Below, piece by piece: positions 53,085 to 61,645 of a stretch of DNA of 64,000 nt. The stretch is from positions 1 through 64,000 of the forward strand of contig DASZOL010000060.1 of assembly GCA_035550795.1 (NCBI GenBank). The letters run 5' to 3'. The stretch is from DASRDR01 sp035550795. GTDB taxonomy: Bacteria > Methylomirabilota > Methylomirabilia > Rokubacteriales > DASRDR01. Every line of letters starts with the position of its first letter. Position 1 is the first letter of the stretch. Below the pieces are notes generated by a model, which was not told the origin of the DNA, did no database searches, and was given only the letters and a program-made list of their open reading frames with translations. The translations under genes were made by a program, and so were the position numbers.

Positions 53085-54209
53085 CTAGACGATTGCGATG
53101 GGTCGACCCGCTGACCCCGTGGCGCCCTTGATGCGAAGCGGCGCGAAGACGTAGACGAACTCGGAGACCCGGTCCTTGATGAGGTCGGTGAAGTCCAGGT
53201 TCTCGTGATTCAAGATCCCGTTCTTCGTGATCAGCTCGTGGTGCGCGGCGAACGCCAGGTCAGGGTCCGGGTTCGGCACGACGTCGGTCGCCCAGTGGTC
53301 GGTGCCCACCATCGCGAGCTGCTTGGCGACACACCACCGCGCCACCGCCACACCGATGCCTGGAGCCCCCTCGTTGAACTTGGCGTTGTCCTTCATCCAC
53401 AGGCCGCCCCAGCCGGTGTTGAAGAACACGGCGTCACCGGGCTGGATGCTCGATTCCGCGATGCCCTGGCGCTGGAGGGCCGCCTGGACGTCGGCAACCG
53501 AGATCTCCTCTCCCATGTTCATCATGCGTCCCTTGAGGCCCGCGACGTCAGCCAGGACCCCTCGGGTGAACAGCGGCTTGATCTTCTCGATGCCGAGCTT
53601 CTGGAGCCCGTAGGGGTTCGCCATCTCGTGCTCCGTGAACCCATTGTAGAAGCGGATCTCGGTCATGTCCCCGTCCTTGCCGGTGACGCACCCGATGTGG
53701 CCGAGCCCGTCGAACTGCGTGCCCATCTGGCCGATCTCGGTGGCCAGGAACTCGTCGTGGTAGACGAGCTTGTTCTTCCCGAACGGGCCGCCGGTGGGCG
53801 CACCGGGGATGCGGAGCGCGAAGACGCGCGCGCCGAAGACGGGGATGCCCGGCTCGTATACGCGCCCGAGCTCGTAGATCTTCCCGGTCTTGATGAGCTT
53901 CGCCGCCTCGAGCACCTTGGCGGGCGTGATCCAGTTGGAGCCGCCGGCCTCGTCCTGGGGGCCCCACCGCGACGGCCACCACTTCGGCCCGATCGGCGTG
54001 TCGCCGGTCGCCTGCGCCTGGGCGACCTGCGTCTGGGCGAGCATGCCGCCGGCCGTCATCCCGGCCGCCACGCCGGTGGCCAGGCCGCTCTGGATGAAGG
54101 TTCGGCGCGAGACCTCGCCCGGACTCTCCGAGGGCGCGGGGGTCTCCGGCTGCGTCTTGGGCGCCGCGGCGGCGCGACGATAGAACTGGTCCAGCCACCC
54201 ACCCTGCAT
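53085..54209 (-). CDS. Tat-exported cyclase-family (kynurenine formamidase-like) hydrolase
   Basis: 374 residues. A twin-arginine signal, SRRTFIQSG, begins near residue 34 after an unusually long N-region and is followed by a hydrophobic core and AQAQA cleavage site. The mature part matches the metal-dependent cyclase/formamidase family (PF04199), but the metal motif GTHxDxxxH reads GTQFDGLGH, so one His is Gln. Function as a hydrolase of a cyclic or formyl substrate is inferred. It is divergent from the BamE-like gene and has its own promoter. Confidence 0.82.
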   Translation of the reverse strand: MQGGWLDQFYRRAAAAPKTQPETPAPSESPGEVSRRTFIQSGLATGVAAGMTAGGMLAQTQVAQAQATGDTPIGPKWWPSRWGPQDEAGGSNWITPAKVLEAAKLIKTGKIYELGRVYEPGIPVFGARVFALRIPGAPTGGPFGKNKLVYHDEFLATEIGQMGTQFDGLGHIGCVTGKDGDMTEIRFYNGFTEHEMANPYGLQKLGIEKIKPLFTRGVLADVAGLKGRMMNMGEEISVADVQAALQRQGIAESSIQPGDAVFFNTGWGGLWMKDNAKFNEGAPGIGVAVARWCVAKQLAMVGTDHWATDVVPNPDPDLAFAAHHELITKNGILNHENLDFTDLIKDRVSEFVYVFAPLRIKGATGSAGRPIAIV

Positions 54210-54410
54210 GGTCGTCTCCTCTCGATCTGGGGGAGGTGGAGGAGCCTCGGGAGGCCTCGCTCCACCACCCGGTATCGCACCCTCGAAGCGCCGGGCCCGC
54301 CCACGCGGGCCTTCTCCACGGTCCGGCCGCGAGTCCCGCTCGACAGCGCCACGCGGACCGCTCGGGCGGCCGTCGCAGGAGCGCGCAGTCGAACATGCGG
54401 AGCAGGGTTC

Positions 54411-54439
54411 ACGCTAGTCGGACCCTCTCGGGGTGTCAA
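54411..54439 (-). promoter_or_regulatory. sigma70-like promoter of the cyclase-family gene
   Basis: On the minus strand TTGACA (54439-54434), a 17-base spacer and TAGCGT (54416-54411). The predicted start is near 54404. Confidence 0.6.
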
Positions 54440-54506
54440 GGCGACGGGCGCATTCCGGCACGGCGCCCTCCGCGCGGCGCGATCCGATGCGCGCCGATGC
54501 GCGCCG

Positions 54507-54536
54507 TTGACACCCCTCGCGCCGCTCGGCTAGAGT
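54507..54536 (+). promoter_or_regulatory. sigma70-like promoter of BamE-like gene
   Basis: TTGACA (54507-54512), an 18-base spacer and TAGAGT (54531-54536). The predicted start is near 54543; leader about 28 bases with AGGAGG. Confidence 0.65.
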
Positions 54537-54570
54537 GGGCGCCGTTCGATCTCAGACCAGGAGGCCCGCG

Positions 54571-54906
54571 ATGCGACATCGTCTGGTCAGGCTCACGACC
54601 TCGGTCGTTCTCGCCGTCTCGCTGGCCGCCTGCGCCGCGCTGACGACGGGCCGCGACTTCCCGTCCCCCAAGCCGGGCGCGGAGATCAAGAACGGCGCCA
54701 CGACGAAGGCGGATCTTCTCCGGATGTACGGTGAGCCCACCCAGGTCGGCGTCAAGGACGGGGATCAGACCTGGACCTGGTACTACTGGAAGAAGGGCAA
54801 GGAAGCCGACCTGTCCAAGCAGCTCGAGGCCACCCTCAACGCCCAGGGGGTGGTGAAATCATACTCCTTCTCCTCCAACTTCCCGGAGGACATGAAGAGC
54901 CGCTGA
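54571..54906 (+). CDS. BamE/SmpA-like outer-membrane lipoprotein
   Basis: 111 residues. Lipobox LAAC with Cys21 gives a lipoprotein; the mature part has KNGATTKADLLRMYGEPTQVG, the BamE/SmpA/OmlA motif (helix then Gly-Pro-Thr). BamE assists beta-barrel assembly in the outer membrane. It is shorter than some homologs but complete. The EamA gene follows with a CTGA overlap. AGGAGG ribosome site upstream. Confidence 0.82.
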   Translation: MRHRLVRLTTSVVLAVSLAACAALTTGRDFPSPKPGAEIKNGATTKADLLRMYGEPTQVGVKDGDQTWTWYYWKKGKEADLSKQLEATLNAQGVVKSYSFSSNFPEDMKSR

Positions 54907-55799
54907 CGGACCGACGCCCCCCGGGACGCCGGCCGGCTGACGCCGCCGTCGTCCCGTCCCTGCTCCTCACCGCGCTGCTCTGGGGCGGCAGCTACCCCGC
55001 CATCAAGGCGACCCAGTCGTTCTTTCCCCCGATCGCCTTCGCCACGTTCCGCTGCGCCGTCGCGGCCGTCATCCTGGTCGTGGTGGGCCTCGTCACCGGG
55101 GCGCTCCGGACGACTCTGCGACCTCGCGACTGGGGCATGATCGTGCTGCTCGGGCTCCTCGGCAACGCGCTGTTCCACTCCCTGCTCGTCGCGGGGATCC
55201 ACCGCACCTCGTCGGGCCACGCGGCGCTCCTCGTGGCCCTGAGCCCGGTGCTGGCCGCGCTCCTGGCTCGCGTCCTGCTCGCCGAGCCGCTCGGGGCGCA
55301 CCGCCTCGCCGGTATCGCGCTCGGGTTCGCGGGCGTGACGCTGATCGTGACGCGCGAGAGCCTGGGGGCCGCCTCCACGCGGGGCGATCTGCTGAGCCTC
55401 GGCGCCAGCCTGTCCTGGGCGCTCTACACGGTGGTCGGGAAGCCGGTGCTGGCGCGAGCGACGCCGCTGGCCGTCACGACGTGGGCGACCCTGTTCGGCG
55501 TGATCCCGATGCTGCCGTTCGGCGTCCCCGGGCTCAGGGAGGTTCGCTGGGGTGCGCTCACGGCGGGCCAGTGGCTCCTGCTCCTGTACCTCTCCGCCGG
55601 CACGATCGCCGTGGCGAACCTCCTCTGGTACATGGCGCTCGCGCGCACCACCACCGCCCGCGTCGTCGTGTTCTCGTTCATGATCCCGGTGATCGCGATG
55701 ACGATCGCGATCCTGGCCGGCCAGGAGTCGCTCACCCCGTCGCTCGCCCTCGGGACAGCGGCGGTCCTCAGCGGGGTCGCGCTGACGCGCAGGCCCTGA
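54903..55799 (+). CDS. EamA-family (DMT) transporter, probable CTG start
   Basis: 298 residues if started at CTG 54903, ten predicted helices in two EamA repeats (first: LLWGGSYPAIKATQSFFPPIAFATFR; second from about 150). No ATG, GTG or TTG exists upstream of the first conserved helix; the first usual start, at 55080, would delete two helices. CTG overlaps the previous stop as CTGA and GGAGGA lies 12 bases upstream. It is a drug/metabolite transporter with unknown substrate. Confidence 0.82.
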   Translation: MTDRRPPGRRPADAAVVPSLLLTALLWGGSYPAIKATQSFFPPIAFATFRCAVAAVILVVVGLVTGALRTTLRPRDWGMIVLLGLLGNALFHSLLVAGIHRTSSGHAALLVALSPVLAALLARVLLAEPLGAHRLAGIALGFAGVTLIVTRESLGAASTRGDLLSLGASLSWALYTVVGKPVLARATPLAVTTWATLFGVIPMLPFGVPGLREVRWGALTAGQWLLLLYLSAGTIAVANLLWYMALARTTTARVVVFSFMIPVIAMTIAILAGQESLTPSLALGTAAVLSGVALTRRP

Positions 55800-55878
55800 C
55801 CCCGGTCCGGAGCCTTGACACGCTCCCCCGCCCTCGAGACGGCCGCCCGCGGCCCTTCACCTTCCGGGCGGGAGGATG

Positions 55879-56580
55879 CTAGCGGAAGTAGGCCTCCACC
55901 CGGAGGAAGATCTCGTACGCGAGCCGGACGTCACCGAGGCAGTACGCCTCGATGTCGGCGACCCGGCCGGCGCGCCAGAGGCCGAGCACCTGGGAGCCTT
56001 CCATGCCGGGCGGCCACTTCTGGAGACCGAGGAGCTCGGCGACAACGTCCAACCGCACGGCGTCGGCCCGCTCCCAGTTCGAGAGCACGCGCATGACGTC
56101 GAAGTGTGTATCGGGGGCGTACGGACGGAGCGGAAGACCCGCGCTCGGCGGCACGCCCAGGTAGATGGAGCGACGGATGAGATAGGGCAGGTCGAAGGCC
56201 AGCCCGTTGTAGGTGACGAAGCGCCAGTCCCGCCCCGTCCGCACCACGTCCCAGAAGGCCTCGAGTATGCGCCGCTCGTCCTCGACCGCCTGCGCGGTCA
56301 AGGCCTTCGTCTCGAGCTCGCCGCGCCCTCGCCCATCGTGGCCCATGCCGATGCAGATCACGTGACCGAACTCCGGACGGAGGGCCATGTAGCGCTCCAG
56401 GTCGCGGCGCACGCCCGCCAGCGCCTCGGGCTCGGCACTTCTCAGGAAGTCGTCCAGCCCCGGCCCTCCGCCCTCCGCGTCGCCACGCCGCACGACGCGC
56501 TCCCAGACGTATTCCTGGATCTTCCGGGGCTCCGCCCGGAGGTCGCGAGGAATCGTCTCGATGTCGAGCACGAAGTTCAC
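55879..56580 (-). CDS. PolB-type 3'-5' exonuclease family protein
   Basis: 233 residues, GTG start. DnaQ-like exonuclease motifs: FVLDIETIP (Exo I, Asp5-Glu7), YNGLAFDLPYL near residue 125 (Exo II) and YCLGDVRLAYEIF near 210 (Exo III). It matches the family of predicted DNA-polymerase-B-like 3'-5' exonucleases (PF10108). It has no polymerase domain. Its GTG overlaps the stop of the GGDEF gene as GTGA, so the two may be cotranslated... the diguanylate cyclase gene lies upstream on the same strand in a different order; see its entry. Confidence 0.84.
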   Translation of the reverse strand: MNFVLDIETIPRDLRAEPRKIQEYVWERVVRRGDAEGGGPGLDDFLRSAEPEALAGVRRDLERYMALRPEFGHVICIGMGHDGRGRGELETKALTAQAVEDERRILEAFWDVVRTGRDWRFVTYNGLAFDLPYLIRRSIYLGVPPSAGLPLRPYAPDTHFDVMRVLSNWERADAVRLDVVAELLGLQKWPPGMEGSQVLGLWRAGRVADIEAYCLGDVRLAYEIFLRVEAYFR

Positions 56581-57578
56581 GGCGCGCTCACTTCGTGGAC
56601 GACCACGCGATTCTTCCCGTCGCGCTTGGCCGCGTACATGGCCTCGTCGGCGGCCACGAGGGCGGCCTCCACCGACTCCGGAGCGCGCTCGAACGCGATC
56701 GCTCCGATGCTCGCGGTGACACGCGGAAGCCCCGGGGGGAAGGGGGCCTTGCCGATGAGATCCACCAGCTTCAGGGCGTAGCGCGGCACGGTCAGGCGTG
56801 AGGCCTCGGGCAGGATGACCGCGAACTCGTCGCCCCCGAGGCGCGCGGGGATGTCCGTCGCCCGGCAGTTCTCGCGGATCACGCGTCCCACGGTCTGGAG
56901 CACGCGATCGCCGGCCTCGTGGCCGGCCGTGTCGTTCACGGCCTTGAATCCGTCGAGGTCGACGACCAGCAGCCCGAACGGGCGGCCGTAGCGACGGCAG
57001 CGGTAGATCTCCCGCTCGAGCGCCTCGTGAAGGTAGCGTGAATTCCAGAGGCGGGTGAGCCGATCGCGACGGGCCGAGTCCCGTTCACGGAGGAGCGAGA
57101 GCGCGAGCGCGTCCTCGGTCCGGAGGAGCCGCTGGACCGCGGCGCGACCGGCGCCCACCGTCGCCGCCACGCTGGCGAGCGCCGCCAGCCGCGGGCCCAC
57201 GTGCCACACGAGATCCTCCGTTCGGGCATCGGCGACCGCGGCTCCCGTCGCCAGGAGCTGGGCCGCGCTCCACCCGGCCGTGGCCAGGGCGACGGTCGCC
57301 CAGCGACCGGCGTGCCGGAACCGCCAGCTGGCCAGCGCGACGATCGCCATGTTGACCAGCGCCAGCGCGACGTCGACTCGTGCGCGGCGGTCCAGCGTGA
57401 GGATCATGCACCCCGCGACGGCGAGGACGCCCACGCCGAGTCGACCGGCGAGCGCCGATAGCCGCGCGGCGCTGGCATCGACCGCCGGGCGGCGGACGGG
57501 GGTCGCCTCGGCAGCCGGGCGCCGCCCGAGCCGTCCGATCCGCCCGAGGCGACCAAGGAGTCCTAGACCCGATACCAG
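56577..57578 (-). CDS. membrane-bound GGDEF diguanylate cyclase, probable CTG start
   Basis: 333 residues from CTG 57578. About six helices (about 55-165) resemble a MASE-type sensor, then a coiled segment and a GGDEF domain (about 175-333) with VVDLDGFKAVND, the active-site loop LGGDEF and the ADEAMYAAKRDGKN end. It makes cyclic di-GMP. No ATG, GTG or TTG precedes the first helix in this frame apart from one deep in the upstream gene; CTG 57578 has GGAGGA 6 bases upstream. It overlaps the MBL gene by 16 bases. The exonuclease gene starts within its last codons. Confidence 0.84.
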   Translation of the reverse strand: MVSGLGLLGRLGRIGRLGRRPAAEATPVRRPAVDASAARLSALAGRLGVGVLAVAGCMILTLDRRARVDVALALVNMAIVALASWRFRHAGRWATVALATAGWSAAQLLATGAAVADARTEDLVWHVGPRLAALASVAATVGAGRAAVQRLLRTEDALALSLLRERDSARRDRLTRLWNSRYLHEALEREIYRCRRYGRPFGLLVVDLDGFKAVNDTAGHEAGDRVLQTVGRVIRENCRATDIPARLGGDEFAVILPEASRLTVPRYALKLVDLIGKAPFPPGLPRVTASIGAIAFERAPESVEAALVAADEAMYAAKRDGKNRVVVHEVSAP

Positions 57579-58426
57579 CGGAGCTCCTCCGTCATCACCA
57601 CCGCCCGTCCGAAGCCGGCGCGTGCGGCGGCCACGTGCGCCCGGAGCGAGCGGTGAACGGCATAGCCGACGTGGGCCAGGTACAGCCGGCGCACCCCCGC
57701 AGCTCTCGCGACGGCGCCGGCCTCCCGGGCCGTGGAGTGCCACTGCGTGGGATCCGGCCGGTCGAACGTCGCCTCGTGAACCAGGGCCGTGGCGCCCCGG
57801 GCCAGCGTCTCGACCTCGCCACACGGCCGGGTGTCGGAGGAGTAGACGACGCTCCGGGCTCCCGCGTCGGCTCGGACCGCCAGGTTCGGCATACGCCCGT
57901 GCGCGTTCGGGGCCGCGGTCAGGACCAGATCCGGGGTCCGGAGCACCCGGACGCCCTCGCGGGGCTCGATCGGAAGGACCGGCACCGACAGCCCCTCATC
58001 GGCGAGCCCGAACAAGTCGAGGAGCCGCTCTATGAGGTCCACGTGCTCGATCCGGCAGTGGATGGGCAGGGGGGCCGTTCGCCCGAGGATCAAGAGGGAC
58101 TGGATCAGCGAGGGGAGGCCGTAGATGTGGTCGGGATGCGTGTGCGTCACCACGACGGCCGAGAGCGCGACCGGATCGACGCCGACCCGGCGAAGCTTCT
58201 GGACGGGACTGCCCCCCACGTCCACCAGGCAGGTCGTCTCCCCCGAACGGAGCACGAGGGCGGTCGTGTCACGCGCCGCCGACGGCACCGCGCCGGACGT
58301 CCCCAGGCACGCAAACACGAGCCCCGCGGCACGGGGACCCCGCCCGACCGCCGCGCGGCGAGCTGCGCGCTGCCGGGTGACGATCCTCCTCCGCCGGGGG
58401 GCCGGGGCCGGCCGGCTCGGTCCCAT
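57563..58426 (-). CDS. MBL-fold metallo-hydrolase, RNase Z-like
   Basis: 287 residues from ATG 58426. The zinc motif HTHPDHIYGL (HxHxDH) is near residue 98, with VVYSSDTRP near 200, VHEATF and LAHVGYAV further on, as in RNase Z and related arylsulfatase-type hydrolases. The first 38 residues are Arg-rich and not conserved, so an internal GTG (near 58315, before FACLGTSG) may be the true start. It lies 24 bases after lgt on the same strand. The activity could be tRNA 3' processing but is not certain. Confidence 0.82.
   Translation of the reverse strand: MGPSRPAPAPRRRRIVTRQRAARRAAVGRGPRAAGLVFACLGTSGAVPSAARDTTALVLRSGETTCLVDVGGSPVQKLRRVGVDPVALSAVVVTHTHPDHIYGLPSLIQSLLILGRTAPLPIHCRIEHVDLIERLLDLFGLADEGLSVPVLPIEPREGVRVLRTPDLVLTAAPNAHGRMPNLAVRADAGARSVVYSSDTRPCGEVETLARGATALVHEATFDRPDPTQWHSTAREAGAVARAAGVRRLYLAHVGYAVHRSLRAHVAAARAGFGRAVVMTEELRWYRV
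57585..57590 (-). promoter_or_regulatory. Shine-Dalgarno GGAGGA that supports a CTG start
   Basis: GGAGGA on the minus strand is inside the MBL gene, 6 bases before the CTG at 57578 of the GGDEF gene. Its ideal spacing is the main evidence for this start. Confidence 0.5.
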
Positions 58427-58449
58427 TGCCCCGGCGTCCCGAGCGGCCC

Positions 58450-59265
58450 TCAGGCCGGGCGACGGCGCAGCAGCATCGGGATGCCGACGGCGGCGATCAT
58501 GACCCCCGCGACGCTCACGAGCTGCGCGACCCGGAGCGACCCCAGCATGAGGCTGTCGGTCCGAAGCCCCTCGACCCAGAAGCGCCCGAGCGAGTACATC
58601 CCGACGTACGCGAGGAACAGGGCGCCCGGCGCCCTCTCCAGGCGCCGCCTGAGGAGGAAGTAGAGGATCAGGAAGGTGACCGCATTCCAGATGGACTCGT
58701 AGAGAAACGTCGGGTGGAAGTACTCCTGGTCCACGAAGGGGGGTGGCCGTCGGGGCTCGCTGACGTAGAGCTTCCACGGCAGGTCGGTCGGTCCCCCGAA
58801 CGCCTCCTCGTTGAAGAAGTTCCCCCACCGCCCGACGGCCTGGCCGAGCGGAAGAGACGGGGCCACGATGTCCAGATAGCTGAGGAGTGGCAGACCCCTG
58901 GCCCAGACGTAGGCGCCCCCGGCGAGCAACCCCGCGATGAGCCCCCCGTGGATCGCGAGACCCCCTTCCCACACCGCGAATATCCGCCACCACGGCTGCG
59001 TCTCGTAGTAGTCGAGATTGAAGAGCACGTAGTAGAGCCGGGCGCCGACCAGGCCGCCGATCAGGGCGATCTCCGCCGCCTTGAGGAGGTCGTCCGGGGA
59101 CTCGCCCCGGCGGCTGGCCTCCCGGGCCGCCAGCCACAGCCCGAGCGCCATCGATGAGGCGATGAGCACGCCGTACCACCGTATCGACACGGACAGCCCG
59201 CCCACGAGCGGCAGGTCGGGAGGGAGACGCACCGCGAGAGCTATGGGGCCGGGGGACCGGAACAC
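58450..59265 (-). CDS. lgt: prolipoprotein diacylglyceryl transferase
   Basis: 271 residues, GTG start. Seven helices; the catalytic signature GRWGNFFNEEAFGG near residue 137 and RWYGVLIASSMALG near 30 are diagnostic. It attaches diacylglycerol to the lipobox cysteine of lipoproteins in the inner membrane. Clients visible in this window include Pal, the BamE-like protein, the cytochrome c and CpoB. It is divergent from tolQ over a 181-bp AT-richer region. Confidence 0.95.
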   Translation of the reverse strand: MFRSPGPIALAVRLPPDLPLVGGLSVSIRWYGVLIASSMALGLWLAAREASRRGESPDDLLKAAEIALIGGLVGARLYYVLFNLDYYETQPWWRIFAVWEGGLAIHGGLIAGLLAGGAYVWARGLPLLSYLDIVAPSLPLGQAVGRWGNFFNEEAFGGPTDLPWKLYVSEPRRPPPFVDQEYFHPTFLYESIWNAVTFLILYFLLRRRLERAPGALFLAYVGMYSLGRFWVEGLRTDSLMLGSLRVAQLVSVAGVMIAAVGIPMLLRRRPA

Positions 59266-59271
59266 GGCTCC

Positions 59272-59301
59272 CTATTACCCCACGGCGCTCTTGGGTGTCA
59301 A
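59272..59301 (-). promoter_or_regulatory. putative promoter of lgt
   Basis: On the minus strand TTGACA (59301-59296), an 18-base spacer, then TAATAG (59277-59272). The predicted start falls at or very near the GTG (59265), though an AGGGAG lies between. Confidence 0.45.
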
Positions 59302-59351
59302 ACGAAAAGCCCCCACCTGCGCCGGAAGCACTCACAAAAACAAAAAATTTT

Positions 59352-59381
59352 TTGACACTATTCTGAGCGGCTGGGTAAGAT
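59352..59381 (+). promoter_or_regulatory. sigma70 promoter of the Tol-Pal operon
   Basis: TTGACA (59352-59357), an 18-base spacer and TAAGAT (59376-59381), directly after an A/T tract (caaaaaattttt) that could act as an UP-like element. The predicted start is near 59388, about 60 bases before the tolQ GTG. Confidence 0.65.
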
Positions 59382-59446
59382 GGCTGAAACGTTGCAGGAG
59401 GTTTGGTTGCTTAGAGCGCACACGAAGGATTCGAGGGTCTGAGGTC

Positions 59447-60175
59447 GTGCCCGGGCTTTCCAGCCTCGGCGGTTTCGGCGAGATCCTCGCCGATGTCGGT
59501 CCCCTCGAGAAGGTCGTCCTGCTCGTGCTCCTCGCGATGTCGGTGGTCTCGTGGGCGATCATCCTTCACAAGGCGCTCCAGTTCCGCATGATCACGCGCG
59601 AGAGCACCCGCTTCCTCAAGACGTACCGCGAGTCGCGGCGCTTCTCGCTGGTCGCCTCGGGCGCCAAGCGGCTCCGCCAGAGCCCCCTCGGCCGCGTGTA
59701 CCTGGCGGCGTACCAGGAGCTCTCGGCCAGCGGCGCGCCGCCGCCGGACGTGATGGACGGAGCGCCCGAGCCGGGCGAGGAGGGTATCTCGTCGGATCGG
59801 CTGGAATCGGTCCAGCGCGCCATGCGTCGCGTGCAGGCGACCGAGGTCGAGCGAATGGAGCGCTATCTTGCGTTCCTGGCGACCACGGCCAGCGCCGGCC
59901 CCTTCGTGGGCTTGCTCGGCACCGTGGTGGGCATCATGAACTCGTTTCAGGCCATTGGCACGCAGGGCTCGGCGAGCCTCGCCGTCGTGGCACCAGGCAT
60001 CTCAGGAGCGCTTGTCGCCACCGCGGCCGGGCTGGCTGCGGCGATACCGGCCGTCGTCGGGTACAACTACTACGTCGGGCGGATGCGGCACTGGACGACC
60101 GAAATGGACAACTTCGCGCTCGAGATTGCCAATCTGGTCGAGCGCCGGCTCGTACGGAGCACGAAGCCCTTCTAG
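59447..60175 (+). CDS. tolQ: TolQ/ExbB-family proton channel
   Basis: 242 residues from GTG 59447. Three helices: about 18-38, 140-165 (ASAGPFVGLLGTVVGIMNSF, the MotA/TolQ/ExbB signature) and 175-200. It couples the proton motive force to TolA through TolR. The frame is open for 122 codons upstream of this GTG, but that part lacks TolQ features and would precede the promoter. tolR follows one base after the stop. Confidence 0.93.
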   Translation: MPGLSSLGGFGEILADVGPLEKVVLLVLLAMSVVSWAIILHKALQFRMITRESTRFLKTYRESRRFSLVASGAKRLRQSPLGRVYLAAYQELSASGAPPPDVMDGAPEPGEEGISSDRLESVQRAMRRVQATEVERMERYLAFLATTASAGPFVGLLGTVVGIMNSFQAIGTQGSASLAVVAPGISGALVATAAGLAAAIPAVVGYNYYVGRMRHWTTEMDNFALEIANLVERRLVRSTKPF

Positions 60176-60176
60176 G

Positions 60177-60608
60177 ATGGCGATCAAGGCCGACGCCGGC
60201 GCAGAGGGTGCCGGCACCCGCAGCACGCTGGCCGAGATCAACGTCATTCCTCTCGTCGACGTTGTCCTCGTCCTGCTCCTCATCTTCATGTTGACGGCGC
60301 CGATGATGTATCGCGGCATCGACGTGAACCTGCCGAGGAGCGGAGGCAAGCCCACGGCCGTCGAGGAGCGCTTGGTCCTCACCGTCACCAAGGACCGCCT
60401 CCTCTACCTCAACGAGCGACCGCTTCCGCTCGCGAACCTGGAAGCGCGGCTCCGCGACCTCCTCCGGGACCGCACCGACCGGACGATCTTCATCAAAGCG
60501 GACAAGGACCTGGCGTACGGCCACGTCGTGGAGACCATGGACCGCGTCCGCCGGGCCGGGGTCGAGCGGGTGGGAATGGTCACCGAGCCCCTGCCGAGGC
60601 GGGAGTAG
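60177..60608 (+). CDS. tolR: TolR/ExbD-family protein
   Basis: 143 residues. One N-terminal helix containing EINVIPLVDVVLVLLLIFM, with the proton-carrying Asp near residue 27, then a periplasmic domain with DVNLP and IFIKADKDLAYG. It forms the TolQ-TolR motor. The ATG starts one base after the tolQ stop; the tolA/tonB-like gene begins 3 bases after its own stop. Confidence 0.94.
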   Translation: MAIKADAGAEGAGTRSTLAEINVIPLVDVVLVLLLIFMLTAPMMYRGIDVNLPRSGGKPTAVEERLVLTVTKDRLLYLNERPLPLANLEARLRDLLRDRTDRTIFIKADKDLAYGHVVETMDRVRRAGVERVGMVTEPLPRRE

Positions 60609-60611
60609 ACG

Positions 60612-61643
60612 ATGCCGGCCCGGGCTGTCTACCGCGTGCCCCGCCGCTTCATCACGTTCCCCGAAGACCCGCCGCCCTACGGGTTGCTCGCCGTGTCGTT
60701 CCTGGCGCACATGCTGACCTTCGGCAGCGCCCTCGCGCTCTCCGCGTTCCTGGGCTCCCAGATCGACCAGTCGAAGGTCTACATCGTCAACCTGGTCCCG
60801 GCGACGCCCTCCATCGGGAGCCCCGCACCCGTCGAGCGCCCGGCGCCCGCTGCCCGGGCCCGGGAAGCGCCACGACCGAGCCCGCCCGCGCCCCCATCGC
60901 CCAAGGTCGAGGAGAAGGCCCCGCCGAAGCCGGCCAGGCCCGAGCCCCCCCGGCCGGAGCGGTCGCCCGAGCGGGTCGTCCAGCCGCCGCCGCCCCGTGC
61001 GCCCGAGGTGATCGCCGCACGGCCGAAGACGCTCGATCCCTCGGAGCTCGCGCTGCCACGCCGGGCCGAAAGGGAGAGCCCCGCCCCGCCGACGCCGAGC
61101 CCCCGGGTCGTCGAGCGGACCCTGCCGCCCCCGCCGCCCGTGAGCCCGCCGGTCGCGGCTCCCGCGGCGCCCGCCTCGCCGCCGCGGCTGCCGGAACCCC
61201 CGCGGATCGCCTCGCCGCCCGCCGCCCCCGCGGCGCCCGCCTCGCCGCCCGCACCGGTGGCAGCCGCTCGTCCGGGGGTGGATCCGATCCGGCTCGGGCG
61301 GCCCAACGCGGCGACGACGTCGACCGGCAGCATCGCCGTCGACGCCAGCGACTTCCCGTTCACCTACTACCTCCGGCTCATCCAGTCGAAGATCGGTGAG
61401 CGGTGGGCGCCGCCGCGAGCCGCCGCCACCGGGGGGGAGCGCGTGATCGTGCTCTTCGAGATCCAGCGCGACGGTCAGGTCCGCGAGCCCACGGTGGAGC
61501 GCAGCTCCGGGAACGCCCTCTACGACCAGTCCGCGCTCCGCGCCGTGACCGAGGCGAGCCCCTTCCCGCCGCTGCCGCCCGAGTTCAAGGCGGCGTCCCT
61601 GCGCGTGCACTTCGGCTTCGAGTTCCAGCCGGGGCAGGGATAG
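60612..61643 (+). CDS. tolA: TolA/TonB-type energy transducer
   Basis: 343 residues. One N-terminal helix (about 25-47), a long Pro/Ala-rich periplasmic stalk (about 65-225; PPPPPVSPP and PAAPASPP repeats) and a C-terminal TonB-like domain (about 245-343; YLRLIQSKIGERW, NALYDQSALRAV, LRVHFGFEF). It spans the periplasm linking TolQR to TolB/Pal. The stalk is proline-rich, as in TonB, rather than the Ala/Lys helix of E. coli TolA. Position between tolR and tolB supports the TolA role. Confidence 0.88.
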   Translation: MPARAVYRVPRRFITFPEDPPPYGLLAVSFLAHMLTFGSALALSAFLGSQIDQSKVYIVNLVPATPSIGSPAPVERPAPAARAREAPRPSPPAPPSPKVEEKAPPKPARPEPPRPERSPERVVQPPPPRAPEVIAARPKTLDPSELALPRRAERESPAPPTPSPRVVERTLPPPPPVSPPVAAPAAPASPPRLPEPPRIASPPAAPAAPASPPAPVAAARPGVDPIRLGRPNAATTSTGSIAVDASDFPFTYYLRLIQSKIGERWAPPRAAATGGERVIVLFEIQRDGQVREPTVERSSGNALYDQSALRAVTEASPFPPLPPEFKAASLRVHFGFEFQPGQG

Positions 61644-61645
61644 CG

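Larger units (their letters stand above)
54210..54570. other. 361-bp divergent intergenic region
   Basis: No coding potential is supported. It holds two back-to-back promoters: a minus-strand set for the cyclase-family gene and a plus-strand set for the BamE-like gene, their -35 boxes about 70 bases apart. The cyclase leader is long (about 195 bases); no riboswitch was recognised in it. Confidence 0.6.

Noticed and set aside
59332..59357. A/T tract as an intrinsic terminator
   Set aside because: It has no GC stem, lies between two divergent genes and is better read as an upstream element of the tolQ promoter.
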